A stretch of 64,000 bases of DNA from Brucella pseudogrignonensis (GCF_002252525.1 NZ_NNRM01000021.1:62001-126000), one strand, 5' to 3'. Numbered from the stretch's first letter, positions 1 to 9,122 are shown. Translations and numbers: made by a program. The notes: generated from the letters alone by a model not told the origin.

Positions 1-214
1 GGCTGAACACACAATCCACGTCCTGCTGGCTGCCGATAATGACGCCGATTGCAGGGGAAATATCACAAGTAAGAGTGCCAACTTCCGAACGCGGCTGGGT
101 GCGACCTGAGCCGGGAGGCGCTACGAAGTCAGCAGCAAGAGCAGGGGCAGTAATAGCAATGCCCGAAACGACGGCCATAGCCGACAGGAAGGAAGTCGAA
201 AAACGGAGAGACAT
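1..214 (-). CDS. DUF992 family exported protein (partial, C-terminus outside window)
   Basis: Only the first 71 codons are visible; the gene runs off the left edge. The start is the ATG at 212-214. A Sec signal peptide is clear: a short basic N-terminus, a hydrophobic core and a cleavage site after the ALA-A around residue 28. The mature part contains a VGTLTCDIS segment followed by a glycine-rich IGVIIGSQQD stretch, which is how DUF992 proteins begin; a Cys in each half is typical of that small periplasmic family. No biochemical role is known to me for the family. The next gene upstream, purN, is on the same strand about 175 bases away, so this gene probably has its own promoter. Confidence 0.75.
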   Translation of the reverse strand, partial: MSLRFSTSFLSAMAVVSGIAITAPALAADFVAPPGSGRTQPRSEVGTLTCDISPAIGVIIGSQQDVDCVFS

Positions 215-388
215 GATGTTGTCCTCTAATAAACACATACTGAAAGAGACGCTTATGCGACTCTCACGGGTTGCCGAAGCAGCTTCCCTTACGAACTTGA
301 ATTAGGGCATTTTCGCGAGAATTAAAGTTTTGTTAACGAAAAAATTCGGGTGTGATTAATTTGTCGCGTTTAATCGCGCTTTTGTAAC

Positions 389-1006
389 TCAGGCGCTGAT
401 CACCATCGCATCTTGCGACAGGCCTATTTCCGCGTCACCACTGGCAAATTTGCTGAGCGCCAAAGCGTAGATCTTGTGTTCGGCTTTCAAAACGCGCGCA
501 GCAAGGCTGCTTTCCGTATCGCCTTCGACGATAGGCACAGCGGCCTGTGCCAAAATCGGACCTTCATCCATGCCTTCCGTCACCAGATGCACGGTGCAGC
601 CTGCAAGTTTCATGCCTGCGTCAAGCGCACGCTGATGCGTGTGAAGGCCTGCGAAAAGCGGCAACAGCGAAGGATGAATGTTGAGGATACGACCTTCATA
701 AGGCGCAATAAACTTAGCTGACAACAGCCGCATGTAACCTGCAAGGCAGATAATATCCGGGTTGAGCAGCGCAAGCGCCTCAAGGATTGCATCTTCATGC
801 GCATCCTTGGAGGCATAATCTTTGCGGGTAAACACCTGCGTCGCGATGCCAGCGGCCTGTGCTTTGGCTAGTCCGCCTGCATCTGACTTATCAGAGAAAA
901 CCGAGACGATTTCGGCTGGAAAATCGGGTGCCTGAGCAGCGCGGATCAGCGCCTCCATATTGGAGCCGCCGCCCGAGATGAAAATGACGACCCGTTTGCG
1001 GCTCAT
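389..1006 (-). CDS. purN: Phosphoribosylglycinamide formyltransferase (GART)
   Basis: Cytoplasmic enzyme of de novo purine synthesis that transfers the formyl group of 10-formyl-THF to GAR. The 205-residue length is normal. The N-terminus has the nucleotide-binding [10 protein letters not shown] loop (residues 11-20). The catalytic triad of the family is present: Asn109 and His111 in NIHPSLLP, and Asp147 in the TEGMDEGP segment. The start ATG overlaps the purM stop codon by four bases (ATGA), so translation is probably coupled and the two form a purMN operon. Nothing is unusual about the protein. Confidence 0.97.
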   Translation of the reverse strand: MSRKRVVIFISGGGSNMEALIRAAQAPDFPAEIVSVFSDKSDAGGLAKAQAAGIATQVFTRKDYASKDAHEDAILEALALLNPDIICLAGYMRLLSAKFIAPYEGRILNIHPSLLPLFAGLHTHQRALDAGMKLAGCTVHLVTEGMDEGPILAQAAVPIVEGDTESSLAARVLKAEHKIYALALSKFASGDAEIGLSQDAMVISA

Positions 1007-2082
1007 AGTTTCAGCGTGCCCTGATAGACGACGCCTTCGCCTTCACGCTTGACCATGCGGCCGAGTGTTGTGACGTTTTCGCCTTCATTGGTCAGGGCTG
1101 CAATCACTTCGTCCACCTTGTCTGGTGTGACAACAGCGATCATGCCGATGCCGCAGTTGAAGGTGCGCAGCATTTCGAGTGGTTCGACACCGCCGGTCTT
1201 TGCAAGCCATGAGAATACGGCAGGAACATCGATTGCATCGAGATTGATTTCAGCCGCAAGACCTTCTGGCAGAACGCGCGGGATATTGTCCGGGAAACCA
1301 CCGCCAGTAATATGGGCCAATGCCTTGATACCATCCGAAGCACGGATAGCGGCAAGCAACGGCTTCACATAAATGCGGGTTGGCTCCAGCAGGGCTTCAC
1401 CAAGCGTTGCACCTTCCTTGAACGGCGCATCAGACTTCCAGCCAAGGCCGGACATTTCGACAATACGACGAACCAGAGAGAAGCCGTTGGAGTGAACGCC
1501 CGACGACGAAAGGCCGATAATGATGTCGCCTTCCGAAACATCGCCGCGCGGCAGCAGACGGTTGCGTTCAGCAGCGCCAACCGCAAAGCCAGCCAGATCG
1601 TAATCGCCATCGCGGTACATGCCCGGCATTTCAGCGGTTTCACCGCCAATCAGCGCACAACCAGCCTGAAGGCAACCTTCCGCAATGCCGGAGACGATAG
1701 CTACGCCCTGATCAGGCGACAGCTTGCCGGTTGCGAAATAATCAAGAAAGAACAGTGGCTCTGCACCCTGAACGACGAGATCGTTCACGCACATGGCAAC
1801 AAGATCGATACCAACAGTGTCGTGCTTGTCTGCATCGATTGCAATTTTGAGCTTTGTGCCAACGCCATCATTGGCTGCAACCAGCACCGGATCGGTGAAA
1901 CCTGCCGCTTTGAGATCGAAGAGGCCACCAAAACCACCAATTTCGCCATCTGCGCCGGGACGACGCGTGGAGCGAACAAGTGGCTTGATCTTGTCGACCA
2001 TCAGATTGCCGGCATCGATATCGACACCCGCTTCAGCATAAGTCAGTCCATTTTTTCTGGCGGGGTTATTTTCCGTGGTCAT
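1003..2082 (-). CDS. purM: Phosphoribosylformylglycinamidine cyclo-ligase (AIR synthetase)
   Basis: Cytoplasmic ATP-dependent enzyme that closes the imidazole ring in purine synthesis, turning FGAM into AIR. The 359-residue protein shows the family landmarks: an N-terminal [14 protein letters not shown] segment, GVGTKLKIA, a GGETAEMPG motif and [15 protein letters not shown] chose the ATG at 2080-2082 rather than the GTG just before it, because an AGGAG ribosome site lies about six bases upstream of the ATG. It is followed by purN with a four-base overlap, so the two steps are co-expressed. Confidence 0.97.
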   Translation of the reverse strand: MTTENNPARKNGLTYAEAGVDIDAGNLMVDKIKPLVRSTRRPGADGEIGGFGGLFDLKAAGFTDPVLVAANDGVGTKLKIAIDADKHDTVGIDLVAMCVNDLVVQGAEPLFFLDYFATGKLSPDQGVAIVSGIAEGCLQAGCALIGGETAEMPGMYRDGDYDLAGFAVGAAERNRLLPRGDVSEGDIIIGLSSSGVHSNGFSLVRRIVEMSGLGWKSDAPFKEGATLGEALLEPTRIYVKPLLAAIRASDGIKALAHITGGGFPDNIPRVLPEGLAAEINLDAIDVPAVFSWLAKTGGVEPLEMLRTFNCGIGMIAVVTPDKVDEVIAALTNEGENVTTLGRMVKREGEGVVYQGTLKL

Positions 2083-2395
2083 CACCTGCTCCTGAAACTG
2101 GCCTGAAACGGGGCTGTGCCCCTAGTGGGGAATAATGAGGGCGCAATGACATGAGATTGCGTGTCCTGCAAGGCCAGAAGGCCGGAAAAGCGCAAAACAT
2201 CGCAGGAATCTGCTGAAATTTCCGCGATTGTGGATTTGCAGTAACCTGCCAATGCATAGCCAGCGCCGCGCTCATAAGCATTGCAATCTTTTTGCTACGA
2301 TCTAACTATCTCTATCTGCCTGCGCTTACGAGAATAGTAACACCGACGTATTATAGCTGAGACGCGGGAAATATCTTTGCAGAGAATGGATCAAA
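2083..2395. other. Intergenic region between divergent purM and the AI-2E family permease
   Basis: About 310 bases separating two divergently read genes, so promoters for both should lie here. I see no open reading frame, riboswitch or convincing palindrome. The stretch becomes AT-rich around 2285-2350, where the rightward promoter would be expected. Confidence 0.5.
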
Positions 2396-3637
2396 ATGGC
2401 CAAGAAACCAGCGCCTGCGCGTGACACGACGACCAAGACGATACAACAGGCTGAGGCTGTAGCGCGGGATGGCGATATTCACGTCAATGTGGAAGTCGGC
2501 GGCTTTACAGGTTCTGTCGTTCGTCGTCAGGCCATGTTCTGGACCTGTACTGCGGCGATATTCCTTCTGTTTCTCGTGATTTTCAGCCCGGTTCTTCTGC
2601 CCTTTGTGGCAGGCATGGCACTGGCATATTTTCTTGATCCTGTTGCAGACCGTCTGGAACGGTTGGGTCTGTCGCGACTGGCTGCAACGATTGTCATTCT
2701 GCTGGTATTCCTGATGATACTCGTCGTCGGGTTGATGATCATTATACCGGTGCTCGCGACACAGCTCGCAGATTTCATCTCCAAGCTGCCGGATTACATT
2801 TCACAGTTGCAGGCGCTTCTTGCCAATGAGAATTCGAGCTGGCTGAAACGCTATATCGGTATCGATAGCTCGGTCATTCAGGAAAACCTCAGCACGCTCC
2901 TGCAACAGGGCGCCGGTTTCCTCTCCACATTGCTCCAGTCCCTGTGGAATTCGGGGAAATCTCTCATTGATATTGCGGGCCTTTTCATCGTTACGCCGGT
3001 GGTTGCGTTCTACATGCTGCTCGACTGGGATCGCATGGTTGATCGCATCGATTCATGGGTTCCTCGCAGGCAGCTTTATACCGTCCGCGGCATTGCTCGC
3101 GACATGGATGCAGCGGTGGCGGGCTTCGTGCGCGGGCAGGGTACTTTGTGTCTCATTCTCGGCACCTATTACGCTATCGGCCTGACCCTGACCGGACTTA
3201 ACTTTGGCCTGCTTATCGGCTTTTTTGCGGGGCTTATCAGCTTCATTCCCTACATCGGTTCCTTCGTTGGTCTGACGCTTGCAATCGGTGTTGCGCTGGT
3301 CCAGTTCTGGCCGGATTGGATCATGATTGTGGCTGTTGCCGCGGTGTTTTTCCTGGGCCAGTTTGTTGAAGGAAACATCCTCCAGCCAAAGCTCGTCGGA
3401 TCGTCTGTGGGCCTGCATCCGGTCTGGCTGATGTTCGCTCTGTTCGCCTTCGGTTCTCTGTTTGGCTTCACTGGAATGCTGGTTGCAGTGCCAGCTGCGG
3501 CAGCGGTCGGGGTGCTTGTGCGTTTTGCCCTGAATCGCTATCTCCATTCTCCGATGTATGACCCTGCTTACAAGCGTTCGCATTCAGATGTCGGACCGCT
3601 GATAGAGGCGGGCGAGAATACAGGCAAAGAGAAATGA
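2396..3637 (+). CDS. AI-2E family transporter / PerM-like permease
   Basis: Inner-membrane protein of 413 residues with about eight hydrophobic segments: two near residues 50-80, one near 95-120, one around 190-215 and the remainder between 250 and 375. The C-terminal half carries the family pattern GLISFIPYIGSF and the later GNILQPKLVGSSVGLHP motif, which is diagnostic of the AI-2E transporter (formerly UPF0118/PerM) family. Substrates differ across the family, including autoinducer-2 and Na+/Li+ exchange, and the sequence does not tell which applies. The hydrophilic N-terminus of about 45 residues is lysine/threonine rich. hdaA follows 54 bases downstream on the same strand, an arrangement I recall from other Rhizobiales. 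Confidence 0.9.
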   Translation: MAKKPAPARDTTTKTIQQAEAVARDGDIHVNVEVGGFTGSVVRRQAMFWTCTAAIFLLFLVIFSPVLLPFVAGMALAYFLDPVADRLERLGLSRLAATIVILLVFLMILVVGLMIIIPVLATQLADFISKLPDYISQLQALLANENSSWLKRYIGIDSSVIQENLSTLLQQGAGFLSTLLQSLWNSGKSLIDIAGLFIVTPVVAFYMLLDWDRMVDRIDSWVPRRQLYTVRGIARDMDAAVAGFVRGQGTLCLILGTYYAIGLTLTGLNFGLLIGFFAGLISFIPYIGSFVGLTLAIGVALVQFWPDWIMIVAVAAVFFLGQFVEGNILQPKLVGSSVGLHPVWLMFALFAFGSLFGFTGMLVAVPAAAAVGVLVRFALNRYLHSPMYDPAYKRSHSDVGPLIEAGENTGKEK

Positions 3638-3691
3638 AATTGAAACGTAACCGGGCCAGATTTTCAGGAGCCAGACATTCTGGAGGCAGCG

Positions 3692-4390
3692 ATGAGTGAC
3701 GCGCCGCGTCAGATTCCGCTCGCCCTTGAGCATCAGCCCGGCTATCACCGCGAAGACATCATGGTCACGGGGTCGAACCGTGCGGCGGTGGACCTTATCG
3801 ACCGTTGGCCGAACTGGGTTGCCCCGGTGGTTATCCTTGCCGGGCCGACGGGCGCGGGTAAAACACATCTTGCAGAAGTGTGGCGTGCAGCAACAGGTGC
3901 GTTGCTGGCTGATCCAAAATCCATCAGCGAGCGCGTAGTGCATGGTGCTGCGGAATATCCTGTGCTGATTGATAATATCGGTGGCGCACGTTTTGACGAA
4001 ACAGGCCTGTTTCATCTCATTAACAGCGTTCGGCAGAATGCAGCCCTTGGTCCGGGGCCATCGCTGCTGATGACTTCGCGTCTTCTGCCCGCAAACTGGA
4101 AAGTCAAACTCCCCGATCTCGCATCGCGCCTCAAGGCGGCGACAGTGGTGGAAATTGCCGAACCGGACGACATGCTGCTGGGCGGTGTTATTCACAAGCT
4201 CTTTGCTGATCGGCAGATCAGCGTTGAACCGCATGTGGTGAGTTATCTGGTCAGCCGCATTGAACGCTCGCTTCTGTCAGCGATCCAGATTGTCGATCGT
4301 CTTGATAACGCCGCTATGGAGCAGAAAACGCGCATAACGCGCACGCTTGCCGCGCAGGTTTTGTCCGAAGCTGGTCACGGTGAGGGATGA
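3692..4390 (+). CDS. hdaA: DnaA-like regulatory inactivator HdaA
   Basis: A 232-residue protein matching only the AAA+ part of DnaA, with no C-terminal DNA-binding domain. It has a Walker A box GPTGAGKTH near residue 50, a degenerate Walker B (VLIDNIG) and a box VII-like TSRLLP segment. The N-terminus contains RQIPLAL, which fits the beta-clamp binding motif that Hda proteins use to stimulate DnaA-ATP hydrolysis on the loaded clamp. In Caulobacter the homologue HdaA limits re-initiation. A GGAGG ribosome site lies eight bases before the ATG. The gene overlaps the next one by four bases (ATGA). Confidence 0.88.
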   Translation: MSDAPRQIPLALEHQPGYHREDIMVTGSNRAAVDLIDRWPNWVAPVVILAGPTGAGKTHLAEVWRAATGALLADPKSISERVVHGAAEYPVLIDNIGGARFDETGLFHLINSVRQNAALGPGPSLLMTSRLLPANWKVKLPDLASRLKAATVVEIAEPDDMLLGGVIHKLFADRQISVEPHVVSYLVSRIERSLLSAIQIVDRLDNAAMEQKTRITRTLAAQVLSEAGHGEG

Positions 4391-5256
4391 AGGTCGCTGT
4401 CACTGGAGCTGGCGGATTTATCGGAAGTGCTGTTCTGCGCGAGCTGGCCGGCAATGGACACGACACGCTCGCTCTTTCACGCGATGCGCTTTTGGCGCCA
4501 GACTTTGACGGCGTTGATGCGGTCATTCATTGTGCCGCTCTGGCGCATCGAACTGGTGCCGAACGCCCGCAGGCGGATGAGTTTGACGCTGTCAATCATC
4601 GCCTGACAGTCGAGCTTGCGGAAAAAGCCAGACAGGCCGGTGTACGCCGTTTTATCTTTGTGTCAACAATCTACACGATTGCAGGCAATCCATCGCCGTT
4701 AATGTCGGATATGCCGCTTTCACCGCGTGATGATTACGGCCATGCCAAAGCGAAGGCCGAAGCAGCATTGCTTGCGATGCGTGGTATTGAGGTGGTTATT
4801 GCACGTCCGGTACTCGTTTATGGCCCAGATGCACGGGCCAATCTGCGCGCTTTAATGAAGCTTTGCGACACAGGACTACCGCTTCCCTTTGGGTTGGCCG
4901 ACAACCGGCGCAGTTTTGTCTCGCTGGAAAATGTGGCGCGTGCATTGGTGTTTCTCGTCAATGCAAAAAAAGATCAGGTTTCAGGCCAAATTTTCCATCT
5001 CGCCGAGCCAGAACCCCGCTCAACCCGCGAACTTGTCTCAAAAGCCCGCAAAGCAATGGGCCGTCCGTCGCGGTTGCTGCCGGTGCCAGCCTTTCTTATG
5101 AAGGTTTTGCTGACGCTTGTGGGCAGACAGATGCTTTATGAGCAGCTGTTCGGCGACATGGTCGCCGATACCTCGTCGCTGCTCGCAATTGGCTTTGACT
5201 ATCTGCCGGGTGATCTGCAAATCGCAGCCATGGCAACAGCCGCACAGAAAACCTAG
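4387..5256 (+). CDS. NAD-dependent epimerase/dehydratase family protein
   Basis: A 289-residue extended short-chain dehydrogenase. It has the N-terminal Rossmann motif TGAGGFIGS (residues 6-14), the catalytic Ser/Thr in FVSTIYT, and the YGHAK motif giving the catalytic Tyr and Lys. The family acts on nucleotide sugars such as UDP-glucose or UDP-GlcNAc, and the closest recalled types are polysaccharide epimerases, but the exact substrate cannot be read from sequence. It is translationally coupled to hdaA by a four-base overlap, and its stop codon overlaps tail-to-tail with that of the SH3 protein on the other strand. Confidence 0.85.
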   Translation: MKVAVTGAGGFIGSAVLRELAGNGHDTLALSRDALLAPDFDGVDAVIHCAALAHRTGAERPQADEFDAVNHRLTVELAEKARQAGVRRFIFVSTIYTIAGNPSPLMSDMPLSPRDDYGHAKAKAEAALLAMRGIEVVIARPVLVYGPDARANLRALMKLCDTGLPLPFGLADNRRSFVSLENVARALVFLVNAKKDQVSGQIFHLAEPEPRSTRELVSKARKAMGRPSRLLPVPAFLMKVLLTLVGRQMLYEQLFGDMVADTSSLLAIGFDYLPGDLQIAAMATAAQKT

Positions 5257-6062
5257 TTTTTCTGTCCAACGGCCATTGGCGGCTGAATGCGTGCCTTCTG
5301 CACGACGGGTGCCGCTGGAGTTGGTGCTTGCGTCTTCTTGGCAATCGAGCCGGTGGTCATCATTTGTGCGCTGTCGGGCTTGTTACGGCCACCGAGCAAC
5401 TGATCTTCATGAACCCAGCCAATCATGTTGGTTGAAGGCACGACCACGCGATGCCACTTGCCGGTCTTACCATAGGAGCGCATTTCGCGACCCTTTTCGA
5501 CCGTACCGATGGCCGGTGAGCGATCCCATGCATTCTTGTGAATGGTGAGTTTTGCCTTGGCGTAAATTACCGATGGAGAATGAGCGACCGTATTGGTGCC
5601 GCGCGGCGGCATCGGCAACGCGCGTGCGGATGCAGGGGGAGGCGGCGGTGGAGCCACTTTCTGTGTCGCGACTGCGGGCTTTGAAACCTCAATTGCGGCT
5701 TGCTGCACAGGCTTGGCCGGTGCGGGCGCTACCAATGCGGCCGGGCGTGGCACCGGACCCACCGCGCCAGCATAATCTCTGCTTTGCGACTTCTTTTCGA
5801 CCACTGCCTTCTCGGCAGGTTGTCTGGCTTCAACCTTGGCAGGAGCAGACGAAGTGGTTGTCGGGACAGTGCGCTGGAACAAGGCGGTCAATGCTGCTTG
5901 CGGGCTTTTATGCTGAGCCGTTGCCCACAGGCTGAACGCACCCAATCCCAAAATAGCGCCAAGCGCCAGAATTGGTGCTGATGAACCTGAACTGTTCTTG
6001 CGCCCGGTAGAACGCCCGGTTGAGCGTTTTGTCGGGCGGGAACTTCGTTTCCGTGGCGCCAT
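5253..6062 (-). CDS. Membrane-anchored SH3 domain protein
   Basis: A 269-residue protein with a very basic, Ser/Thr-rich cytoplasmic N-terminus (residues 1-28), one transmembrane segment (about 30-48), a long Pro/Ala/Val-rich linker (70-155) including a run of seven prolines, then a bacterial SH3 domain (about 165-225) with the GWVH signature, and a disordered tail. The layout suggests an inner-membrane protein whose SH3 domain faces the periplasm and may bind peptidoglycan or envelope proteins; this is inferred from the domain type. The gene is convergent with the epimerase, sharing four bases at the stop codons. Confidence 0.75.
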   Translation of the reverse strand: MAPRKRSSRPTKRSTGRSTGRKNSSGSSAPILALGAILGLGAFSLWATAQHKSPQAALTALFQRTVPTTTSSAPAKVEARQPAEKAVVEKKSQSRDYAGAVGPVPRPAALVAPAPAKPVQQAAIEVSKPAVATQKVAPPPPPPASARALPMPPRGTNTVAHSPSVIYAKAKLTIHKNAWDRSPAIGTVEKGREMRSYGKTGKWHRVVVPSTNMIGWVHEDQLLGGRNKPDSAQMMTTGSIAKKTQAPTPAAPVVQKARIQPPMAVGQKN

Positions 6063-6139
6063 TTTTCATGTCCCCTGTCCGAATCGCGACAGGAAGACAC
6101 TACCGAGTCTTCCTTCGCATTTCGTTACCAGGGTATTTA

Positions 6140-6844
6140 TCAGACCGAGCGGGTGAGGCCGCCATCCACGCGCAGGTTCTGACCCGTGATGTAGGCAGCA
6201 CCTTCGGAGGCAAGGAATGAAACCGTCGCAGCGATTTCTTCGCTTTTGCCATAGCGCTGCATAGGCACGCTATCCCGGCGTTCTTCTGTTGCTGGCAGGC
6301 TGTCGATCCAACCCGGCAAAACATTGTTCATACGGATATTGTCTGCCGCATAGGTGTCGGCGAAGACTTTTGTAAACGAGGCCAAACCAGCACGGAAAAC
6401 TGCTGAAGTCGGGAACATCGCGCTTGGCTCAAAAGCCCATGCGGTCGAGATGTTGATGATCGTGCCGGATTTCTGCTTTTGCATGAAAGGCACGACAAGA
6501 CGGCTCGGGCGTACAACATTCAGAAAGTAAGTATCGAGACCCTTGTGCCAATCTTCATCTGTAATATCGAGGATCGGTGCGCGTGGACCGTGGCCGGCAC
6601 TATTCACCAGCGTATCGATACGCCCCCATTTTTCGATAGTGAGATCGACGAGCTTCTTCAGGTCGTCAGCCGACTGGTTCGACCCTGTGACGCCAATGCC
6701 GCCCAGTTCCTCGGCCAATGCTTCGCCTTTGCCAGATGACGAGAGGATTGCGACGGAAAAACCGTCCGCTGCAAGCCGCCGTGCGGAAGCCGCACCCATG
6801 CCGCTGCCGCCTGCCGTAATGATCGCTACTTTCTGTGTCGACAT
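6140..6844 (-). CDS. SDR family oxidoreductase with atypical active site
   Basis: A 234-residue short-chain dehydrogenase/reductase fold: a nucleotide-binding TAGGSGMGAA loop (residues 10-19), NSAGHG (81-86), the catalytic-type Ser133 in NISTAW, and a C-terminal ITGQNLRVDGG. The family's YxxxK catalytic pair is missing: where YSASK is expected, residues 146-151 read TSAVFR. Either the enzyme works by another route or it is a non-catalytic binder. The start is the ATG at 6842-6844 with AGGAA just upstream, giving the usual SDR N-terminus; an in-frame upstream extension of 37 residues looks unrelated to the fold. Confidence 0.85.
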   Translation of the reverse strand: MSTQKVAIITAGGSGMGAASARRLAADGFSVAILSSSGKGEALAEELGGIGVTGSNQSADDLKKLVDLTIEKWGRIDTLVNSAGHGPRAPILDITDEDWHKGLDTYFLNVVRPSRLVVPFMQKQKSGTIINISTAWAFEPSAMFPTSAVFRAGLASFTKVFADTYAADNIRMNNVLPGWIDSLPATEERRDSVPMQRYGKSEEIAATVSFLASEGAAYITGQNLRVDGGLTRSV

Positions 6845-6949
6845 TTCCTGATCCCAAAATAATGAAATTGTTTCGATATGCAGAAGGTAGCGGACGAGAT
6901 TGAAATCCCAAGTGAATTTTCTTGAATTTAAGATTTTATAGCGTTGTTC

Positions 6950-6980
6950 AGGCAATAAAAAACGCCGCTTTCGCGGCGTT
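6950..6980 (-). terminator. Rho-independent terminator after the 51-residue protein gene
   Basis: Inverted repeat AACGCCGC / GCGGCGTT with a four-base loop at 6961-6980. Read on the minus strand it runs into a T-rich tract, as expected for a terminator of the small gene ending at 7004. Confidence 0.85.
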
Positions 6981-7003
6981 CTAACTAAGCTGGTCGGAAT
7001 GAA

Positions 7004-7159
7004 TTATTCCTGTCCGGATGCCTTGTTGCCCGAAAAGGGTTCACCGGAAGCAGTCTCACCGCGTTTCTGGCTCGCCTCTTTTTGCTGAACAGCATCACGA
7101 AATGCTGCCCACTCATTTTCGTGGCGACGATAAAGTGCATCTGAAGTCTGGATATCCAT
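7004..7159 (-). CDS. Small hypothetical protein, 51 residues
   Basis: Begins MDIQTSDALYRRHENEW and is hydrophilic and charged, with a helical first half and a Gly/Ser/Lys-rich tail ending in SGQE. The start at 7157-7159 is supported by a strong GGAGGA ribosome site seven bases upstream, and the gene is closed by an excellent terminator at 6961-6980. No domain is recognised. The good translation and termination signals argue for a real expressed protein. A longer in-frame start at 7222 has no ribosome site and would add an unlikely N-terminus. Confidence 0.65.
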   Translation of the reverse strand: MDIQTSDALYRRHENEWAAFRDAVQQKEASQKRGETASGEPFSGNKASGQE

Positions 7160-7322
7160 TTCGATCCTCCATTGGCTCTTGGCATGGCAAATAACATGGA
7201 CCTTGAAGAATCGTTGCATCACAAACGGTAAGCGTTTGAAATCTTAATCGGTTTATATGTTTATAACCGATTTAGACTTGAAACTTTTTGCCGTGTTGAC
7301 GCGCCTGTCTTAGCCTAAAGGC

Positions 7323-7469
7323 TTAGTTTTCCTGAATGGAAACGCCACCCTCTCCAATTTTCATTTCGATGCCGGAAGGTTTTGATTCCTCCTGATAGGT
7401 ATAGATCGCGAATCCTGCGACCACGACAATAAGAGCACCGATAATCAGATAAAGCCCGTTGCGATTCAC
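7323..7469 (-). CDS. Small single-pass membrane protein, 48 residues, GTG start
   Basis: Starts with GTG at 7467-7469, with an AGGAG ribosome site about seven bases upstream. The protein begins MNRNGLYLIIGALIVVV when the GTG is read as Met, giving one transmembrane helix at about residues 5-24, followed by a charged tail (TYQEESKPSG) and a glycine-containing end. It looks like a small inner-membrane protein with the tail outside the bilayer. Such short proteins are often missed because of their length and non-ATG start. No function is recognised. Confidence 0.6.
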   Translation of the reverse strand: MNRNGLYLIIGALIVVVAGFAIYTYQEESKPSGIEMKIGEGGVSIQEN

Positions 7470-7651
7470 TCTGAAACTCCTGAAAATTTGAGGATGAAAA
7501 CAAAACGCACCAGAGCAAGCTTAGTTCCTGGCTTTGAGCTAAGCCATAAACGCACCGAGCTGCGTAACGCTGTGAATAAAATTTGAAAAATCTGTTTTTA
7601 GCGCTTGCTTTATACACGGCGATTATCTAGGGAAGGGCCGCTTACAAAGCA

Positions 7652-7728
7652 CGGAGCGTAGCGCAGCCTGGTAGCGCACCTGATTTGGGATCAGGGGGTC
7701 GGAGGTTCGAATCCTCTCGCTCCGACCA
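7652..7728 (+). tRNA. tRNA-Pro (anticodon TGG)
   Basis: A complete 77-base cloverleaf: acceptor stem CGGAGCG pairs with CGCTCCG, the T-arm contains GGTTCGAATCC, the anticodon loop TTTGGGA gives TGG, and the CCA end is encoded. Its first half is nearly the same as the truncated tRNA-Pro(GGG) at 57666. A TGG tRNA can often read all four proline codons, which matters for the disrupted second gene. Confidence 0.97.
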
Positions 7729-7880
7729 TTCTTTCCAGACAATTTGCCAAGATGAGTATGTCGCAGTCAGATGCTGTGGCGTGCGCCTTTATCGCGTTGA
7801 CATGGTGTGACGTGTAAACTATTGCCTTAGTGAAATTATCGCCCTTCATGGGCTCAAGAGCATAGATCAAGGTTCGTCAA

Positions 7881-8186
7881 ATGGTTGCACGTATTTACCG
7901 TCCAGCTAAGACCGCAATGCAGTCTGGTAAAGCCAAAACCGATAACTGGCTTCTGGAATATGAGCCAGAAAGCGCTCGTAAGGTCGAGCCGCTTATGGGT
8001 TACACATCATCCGGTGACATGAAGAGTCAGATTCGCCTGTCTTTCGACAGTCGCGAAGACGCAATTGAATATGCGACCCGCAACGGTATCGCTTATCGCG
8101 TAATCGAGCCGCATGAAGTGAAGCGTCGCAAGGTTTCCTATTCGGATAACTTCAGCTTCTATCGTCCACAGCCTTGGACGCACTAA
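7881..8186 (+). CDS. NADH-ubiquinone oxidoreductase accessory subunit, NDUFS4 (18 kDa) family
   Basis: A 101-residue protein matching the ETC complex I subunit family seen in alphaproteobacteria and mitochondria. Typical features are the N-terminal ARIYRPAKTAMQSG, the WLLEYEP segment, GYTSSGDMKSQIRLSF and the C-terminal SDNFSFYRPQPWTH. It is expected to sit on the peripheral arm of respiratory complex I and help its assembly or stability. The start ATG follows a CAAGG ribosome site. The gene stands alone between two tRNA genes. Confidence 0.92.
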   Translation: MVARIYRPAKTAMQSGKAKTDNWLLEYEPESARKVEPLMGYTSSGDMKSQIRLSFDSREDAIEYATRNGIAYRVIEPHEVKRRKVSYSDNFSFYRPQPWTH

Positions 8187-8236
8187 CAGCTTTTCCCAGC
8201 CTCATGCTTTGTGCTATGGCCGGGTTCTGATGGTGA

Positions 8237-8313
8237 GGTCCCGTAGCTCAGCTGGATAGAGCACCGGCCTTCTAAGCCGTAGGTCACTGGTTCGAATCCA
8301 GTCGGGATCGCCA
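8237..8313 (+). tRNA. tRNA-Arg (anticodon TCT)
   Basis: A complete 77-base tRNA: the acceptor stem GGTCCCG pairs with CGGGATC (one G-T pair), the D-arm is GCTCAGCTGGATAGAGC, the loop CTTCTAA gives anticodon TCT, the T-arm is GGTTCGAATCC, and CCA is encoded. Confidence 0.96.
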
Positions 8314-8489
8314 TCAAAACAATGACTTGGATCATTGAATCCTCCTCTGCCAAAAACCTCACATTGCAGCAATCGTATCCGCCAGCATTAGCGCTGCGGT
8401 CAGCAATTATCTGCTAATCACCTTCGACACAGTTGCAATTGCGTTCCCAAGTGCTAAACGGGAATTCCGGTAACTCGAAGGAATACGAT

Positions 8490-9122
8490 ATGCCGGATCT
8501 CTCCACACTTATGCTTTTTGCCACTGCTTGCGTCGTGCTCACTGCTACGCCAGGGCCAGATATGCTCCTCATTGCCTCCCGCAGTATTAGCCAAGGACAG
8601 GCTGCAGGTTTTCTCACCTATGTCGGTATTGCCGTGGGCACATATTGCCACGCAGTTGCGGCAGCCCTTGGTCTTTCGCAGCTCTTTTTGGTTTTACCCG
8701 TAGCCTATGAAATTGTGCGCTGGGCAGGCTGCATCTACCTCCTTTATCTTGCCTGGAAGACCATTCGCTCAGATGGCACTGTCTTTTCACCGGTGGTGGG
8801 CCTCAATCGCGTTTCTTTGAAACGGATATTCGGCGAGGGGCTTTTTACCAATTTGCTTAATCCGAAGATGGTGCTCTTTGTGCTGGCGTTATTTCCCCAG
8901 TTCGTGAAGCCTGAGGCTGGTTCCCTCATCTTACAAATGTTGGTTTTGGCAACCGTGCTCAACGGCATTGGTTTGATTGTGAATGGAAGCGTTATTCTTT
9001 TGAGTACGCATGTTCGCAATCGCATTAAAGCACGGCCCTCTATGCGAAGGCTGCCGCAATATCTGCTGGCAACTGTGTTCGCAGCGCTTGCCTGCCGCCT
9101 CGCGCTCGGAGGTCGTAATTAG
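8490..9122 (+). CDS. LysE family amino-acid exporter
   Basis: A 210-residue inner-membrane protein with about six hydrophobic segments. It carries the LysE/RhtB hallmark TPGPDMLLIASRS at residues 18-30 and the later NLLNPKMVLFVLALFPQF segment. The family exports amino acids or homoserine lactone-type metabolites by proton antiport; the substrate is not predictable here. I chose the ATG at 8490, which follows an AAGGAATAC ribosome site, over an in-frame start 19 codons upstream that adds a hydrophilic leader. A strong bidirectional terminator follows. Confidence 0.9.
   Translation: MPDLSTLMLFATACVVLTATPGPDMLLIASRSISQGQAAGFLTYVGIAVGTYCHAVAAALGLSQLFLVLPVAYEIVRWAGCIYLLYLAWKTIRSDGTVFSPVVGLNRVSLKRIFGEGLFTNLLNPKMVLFVLALFPQFVKPEAGSLILQMLVLATVLNGIGLIVNGSVILLSTHVRNRIKARPSMRRLPQYLLATVFAALACRLALGGRN

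Noticed and set aside
39-305. Plus-strand frame at the left edge
   Set aside because: It overlaps the start and signal peptide of the minus-strand DUF992 gene and its translation resembles nothing.
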